Source: Lamellibrachia satsuma (Eukaryota > Annelida > Polychaeta > Sabellida > Siboglinidae). Taken from it: DNA of 64,000 nt. The notes below the pieces were generated by a model that had not been told where the DNA came from, did not search any database, and saw only the letters and a list, made by a program, of their open reading frames with translations. The translations under genes and the position numbers were made by a program. The stretch lies in assembly GCA_033239005.1 (NCBI GenBank), contig BSQZ01000009.1, forward strand, positions 3,729,752 through 3,793,751, given 5' to 3'. This document shows, piece by piece, positions 22,736 through 64,000 of this stretch. Position 1 is the stretch's first letter, and the number at the start of each line of letters is the position of its first letter.

Positions 22736-25390
22736 TCATTTCTTGACCGCCGCACTCCATTTAGTTCTCTGCTGTGAGAGTGATGTCCATGAGTCGGTCT
22801 TTATGTCTCTCAGCTTGAGGTTTCTCTTGATGGTATCCTTGAACCGAAGACGAGGGCGTCCTCTCTGTCTGTGACCAGATGACAATTGAGAGTAGAGGAT
22901 CTGCTTTGGTAGTCTGTCTGATGACATCCTCATGAGGTGTCCAGTCCACAGGAGATTCTTTTTGATCAGAAGATCTTCCATAGAGGGCAGCCCTATCCGA
23001 CCGAGTATTTCCTTGTTAGTCACTTTGTCCTTCCAGGTTAGCCTCATGATCGAACGCAGATGTCGCATCATGAAGGCATGCAGCTTTTTCACCTGTCGTC
23101 TGTACACTGTCCAGGCCTCGGCTCCGTATAGTAAGGTGGATAGCACAATTGCGCGGTAGATCTTGCCTTTGACCCGCGTGGACACATGATGGTTGTTCCA
23201 GAGTCTCTGGCGTAATCGGCCGAAAGATGCGCTAGCCTTGGCCATCCTCCTCTGTATTTCAGCATCAATGCGTCCATCACTTGATATAGTGCTTCCGAGG
23301 TAGGTGAATTCGAACAGAGTTCAGCTTGTTTCCATCAACCATGATATCCTCCTCTCGGGTTCTTGTAGAGTTGGGTTGGTACAGCACTTCCGTCTTCTTG
23401 ATGTTAATCTTCAGGCCGAACTTCTTTGATGCATCGGAGAAAGCATCCACTATTCTCTGGATCTCTTCAGCGGAGTGGGCGACCAGTGCACTGTCATCTG
23501 CGTATAGCAGCCCTCTCACAAGTATCTGGGTAGTCTTGGTCTTCGCTCTGAAGTGTGCGACGTTGAATAGGTCAGCGCTCTGTCTAGACTGTATATAGAC
23601 GCCATCTCCCATGCCTCGGAAAGCCTCGACAAGCATTGCTGATAGGAAGATGGAGAAGAGCGTGGGGGCCAGTACACAGCCTTGCTTGACACCATTGGTA
23701 ACACCGAAAGTTTCTGAGACTTCCCTCCAACACTCACATTCGCCATCATTCCCGTATGTAGAGCCTCGATCATGGTTGTGAATTTCTCTGGGCATCCATA
23801 TTTCCTCAGTAGTTGCCATAGCCCAGTCCTTCCGACTGTATCAAACGCCTTCGTGAAGTCGACAAATACTATATATAGTGGTCGGTCCTGCTCAATGCAC
23901 TTTTCTTGTAGTTGTCGAAGACAAAATATCATGTCCGCTGTGCTCGGTTGGATCTGAAGCCACACTGTGTCTCCGGAACTACTTCTGGTGTTATGTGAAT
24001 AGATAGTCTGTTGAGCAGGATCCTGGCGAAGATCTTGCCTGCTATGGAAAGAAGAGAGATTCCTCTGTAGTTCCCACAGTCTGTTCGATCTCCTTTCTTG
24101 TAGATGGTTACAATGCTGGCATCCTTCCACGCTTGTGGTACAGAACCCTCCTCCCAGGCTTTGGTGATTAATTGGTGCAGTCTGTTGGACAGATTGTCTC
24201 CTCCGTGCTTCCATACTTCAGCAGGAATTCCATCACCCCCAGGTGCTTTGCCATCTTTCAGGCCGGCGATTGCTCTAGCCATCTCATCCATGTTTGGAAT
24301 CTCATCAAGGCATGTGTTGGTAATGCGCTGCTGGATGTTGACAAGAGCTTCATGTTCTATGTCGCCAGGGACGTTGAGTAGTTTTTGGAAGTGTTCACTC
24401 CATCTTGCCGCAACTCTCTTGCTGTCGGAGAAGGTCTCCATTCCATCTGTTGACTTCAGGTGAACAGGTCCCTTTTCGCGGGTCCCCACACTTCCTTCAG
24501 TCCATTGTAGAAGCCCTTCATGTCGTTTCTGTCTGCAGATCTCTGCAGCTCCTCTGCCTTCATTTCCCACCATTCTGACTTCAGGGCACGGGTGCGTTTT
24601 TGTAGTAGTCTGCAGGCATCTTTGTACGCTGCAGTGGTGGATCTAGTACTCCTGGTCTGCAACACTCTCTGGTGGGATTGGTCTCTTCTGCTCATTAGAT
24701 TTTGTAGCTCCTGGTCGTTGGGGTCGAACCAGTCCTGGTGTTTTCTGTCTGGCTTGCCGAGAAATGTTTTAGCTGTGTTGTATACTACCTGTTGCAGAGC
24801 TGCCCATTCCTCATCTGGTGTTGAGCTTTCCTTCTCCTCCCATTGGGCGAGAGCGCTGTCCATCTCCTGCTCGAAGCTCTCCCTATGACTGATGGTACGT
24901 AGTTTTGCTGTGTTTAGCTTGGTCGATTTTCTTACCCCTTGTCTGTTGTGCTTTTGTCGTACTCTAAATGCCACTTTTGACCTCAGCATAAGGTGATCGG
25001 TCCAGCAGTTAGCTCCACGCATGGCTCGAGTACTGTGGATGTCCATCTTATCCCGACACCTCGTGATGATGAAGTCGATCATATGCCAGTGTCTGGAACG
25101 AGGATGCATCCAGGTGGTCTTGCGTTCATCCTTCTGCTTGAACATGGTGTTCGTCACTATCAGTTCGAACTCAGAGCACAAAGCCAGTAGAAGCTCGCCA
25201 TTGGAGTTGCGTTTCCCGATCCCATATTTGCCCATGACCATGGTCCATTTATCATTGTCTCTTCCTATCCTTGCATTGAAGTCTCCTATCAGCAGTAGCT
25301 TATCGGTACGAGGGATGTCTCTGAGCGTACTTGACAGCTGGTTGTAGAAAGCCTCCTTGTTATCGTCCGGGTTTGTAATTTGCCAGTTGA
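22736..25390 (-). mobile_element. RTE-like LINE, 5'-truncated
   Basis: Minus-strand pieces in order. 24456-about 25385: endonuclease (KEAFYNQL, LLIGDFNARIG, WTDHLMLRSKV). 23929-24573: RT fingers (WKDASIVTIYKKGDRTDCGN, YRGISLLSIAGKI). 23516-24214: palm (FVDFTKAFDTVGR). 23277-23819: GVKQGCVLAPTLF and the catalytic YADDSAL. 22736-23245: thumb and C-terminus (LLYGAEAWTVYRRQ, RGRPRLRFKD). Frameshifts link the pieces, so it is inactive. The 5' end abuts an hAT transposase scrap at about 25390. It is a different subfamily from the LINE at 8855-14985. Confidence 0.87.
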
Positions 25391-25419
25391 ACGAATTCCC
25401 CAACTGCGAACGCTGCTCG

Positions 25420-25566
25420 ATCGGTGAAGATCTTCTTCACCGTGCTGAAGGTCCTCTCTGGAGCAGCGTTCGAGTTGGGGATCGTCAGCAGCGCCTTCGC
25501 CAGCGCACCGAGACGTGCAAATGGCAAAATGTATGGTTCGTCGATCGTGAACTTTTTCTGGCTCAA
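25420..25566 (-). pseudogene. hAT transposase C-terminal (dimerisation) fragment
   Basis: The minus strand reads LPFARLGALAKALLTIPNSN then AAPERTFSTVKKIF. This matches the hATC dimerisation motif (LAK..L.IP.S.A..ERTFS). Nothing upstream of this domain is recognisable. At its end a 20-bp segment is repeated in inverted form (25399-25419 against 25461-25480). Confidence 0.75.
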
Positions 25567-25990
25567 CTAGTACTAGCCTCTATATTAGTAGTTAATATTG
25601 GTTACATATCCTCCCTCCGTATACTGATCATGTAAATCATAATGGTAGGTCGAAATTTGCAGACTTACTAGGTGTAGTTTGCATTGTTGTTGTAAATACA
25701 TGTACTTGGAATATTTCGCAAAACTGATCAAAATAGCTTTTACAAAATCCTTGTACAGAAAAATTCCTGGTGACAATATTGGTTTAATTTCATGATTAAT
25801 CGCTTAGAGGCGTCACCAAACATTAATATCGCAGGCGGTGGTGACGCCTAGCGGGGAGCTTGAAACCATCGTAGGATATTAATAATCGTACACAGAAGTC
25901 GGTTTAAATTAATGACGGATATAATAGACTGCTGCAATTCTTATAAAGTTAATAGAAGAACCTGTGAGGAAAGATTCTCGAATGTGTCGC
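25567..25990. other. Intergenic DNA upstream of DNAH7
   Basis: No gene seen. It contains one short hairpin, AGGCGTCACCA (25808-25818) with its exact complement TGGTGACGCCT (25839-25849). Confidence 0.5.
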
Positions 25991-26216
25991 TATTTTCCAG
26001 GGTGTAACCTCCTTCGCGGTACGAGAAGTGAACTACAGTTGCTAAGCAACACCGATGCTTAAACCGCCATTTTGAAAACAGTACCACATTCGGTCCCTCA
26101 ACTACGGCGCTCTCAAAAGTTTACTAGTTTGTATTGCACAACATGCAGTAGCTACATCCTGACAGGAAGCATAAATTTCGATGTAGCGTAATTGAATCGA
26201 AGTCACAAACACCGCC
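25991..26216 (+). promoter_or_regulatory. DNAH7 promoter and 5' UTR
   Basis: Upstream of the DNAH7 ATG, with CpG-containing sequence and an X-box at 26038-26050. The ATG context is CACCGCCATGG, an excellent Kozak match. The transcription start was not located. Confidence 0.55.
26038..26050. promoter_or_regulatory. X-box (RFX factor binding site)
   Basis: GTTGCTAAGCAAC consists of two perfect inverted half-sites (GTTGCT and AGCAAC) with a 1-nt spacer. It fits the RFX consensus RYYNYY-N(1-3)-RRNRAC. It lies 167 bp before the initiator ATG of an axonemal dynein, the usual distance for X-boxes of ciliary genes. Confidence 0.8.
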
Positions 26217-63720
<37,504 letters not shown>

Positions 63721-63735
63721 GTAATCACATCTCAT

Positions 63736-63777
63736 CCGTGTTGTGTGTGTTGTGTGTGTGTGTGTGTGTGTGTGTGC
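63736..63777 (+). repeat. (GT)n microsatellite
   Basis: GT/TG run 15 bp after the exon 38 donor. Confidence 0.9.
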
Positions 63778-64000
63778 TTTATTAATTGACGTGGAGGCTT
63801 GTAGTAGTGGGAAGATGGGAGATGGGAATGTGAGATTAATGTGTGTAGAAGGGGCAGGAATTTGTCTAGCACAATGTATAGGCTAACACAATGTAAAATG
63901 GGCATTTGCAGGGTTAATAGTAGGGATGTATCTAGGTGCAGTGTTGGGAAGCAGGTAGGACCAGCAGTCATTAAGAGGCAGGGAATCTTTAGTGGGTTTG

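Noticed and set aside
25585..25776. 63-residue minus ORF next to the hAT fragment
   Set aside because: No recognisable hAT motif or other similarity. Not called as a gene.

Overview
This window is animal nuclear DNA. It has spliced genes with GT-AG introns, several LINE clades, hAT and TA-flanked DNA transposons, tRNA-derived SINEs and many minisatellites. The host genes (a Bin3-family RNA methyltransferase, a COA1 subunit and a ciliary DNAH7 heavy chain) and the RTE/CR1/L2/Penelope mix fit a marine invertebrate such as a lophotrochozoan, amphioxus or hemichordate. The sequence alone does not fix the species. Three host genes account for all the non-transposon coding sequence I can support. 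|| (1) 1-7169, plus strand: the 3' part of a BCDIN3D-like RNA 5'-monophosphate methyltransferase, seen as the end of one exon and the whole last exon. The 6.5 kb intron between them holds a decayed LINE that is itself interrupted by an hAT element with an 8-bp target duplication. || (2) 8571-19925, minus strand: a complete four-exon COA1-like gene (143 aa), convergent with BCDIN3D. Its exons are too short to stand out as ORFs. They were found from splice sites, phase agreement and family motifs. Its third intron carries an RTE-like LINE split by a nearly intact CR1-like LINE. Its first intron carries a Penelope-like fragment flanked by a perfect 42-bp inverted repeat, and a TA-flanked 1.1 kb DNA element. 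|| (3) 19926-26216: an intergenic region with the COA1 upstream DNA, an internally deleted CR1 copy, an RTE-like LINE joined to an hAT transposase scrap, and the DNAH7 promoter with a near-ideal RFX X-box. || (4) 26217 to the right edge, plus strand: the first 38 exons (about 2131 residues) of an inner-arm axonemal dynein heavy chain of the DNAH7 type, from the initiator ATG through tail, linker, AAA1, AAA2 and the Walker A and B motifs of AAA3. All 37 introns keep phase. One has a GC-AG boundary and one exon is only 15 nt. || The most unusual structure is in DNAH7. Several introns carry tandem arrays that copy the gene's own exon-intron borders. The extreme case lies before exon 27: ten extra copies of the 3' splice site plus the first 15 nt of the exon, most followed by a GTAACT donor-like sequence, so each decoy could be an in-frame 5-residue microexon. 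Milder versions copy the donors of exons 21 and 37, and an acceptor-like motif array precedes exon 24. BCDIN3D and COA1 are housekeeping genes (RNA end methylation, mitochondrial complex assembly). DNAH7 is a motile-cilium gene, consistent with its X-box.
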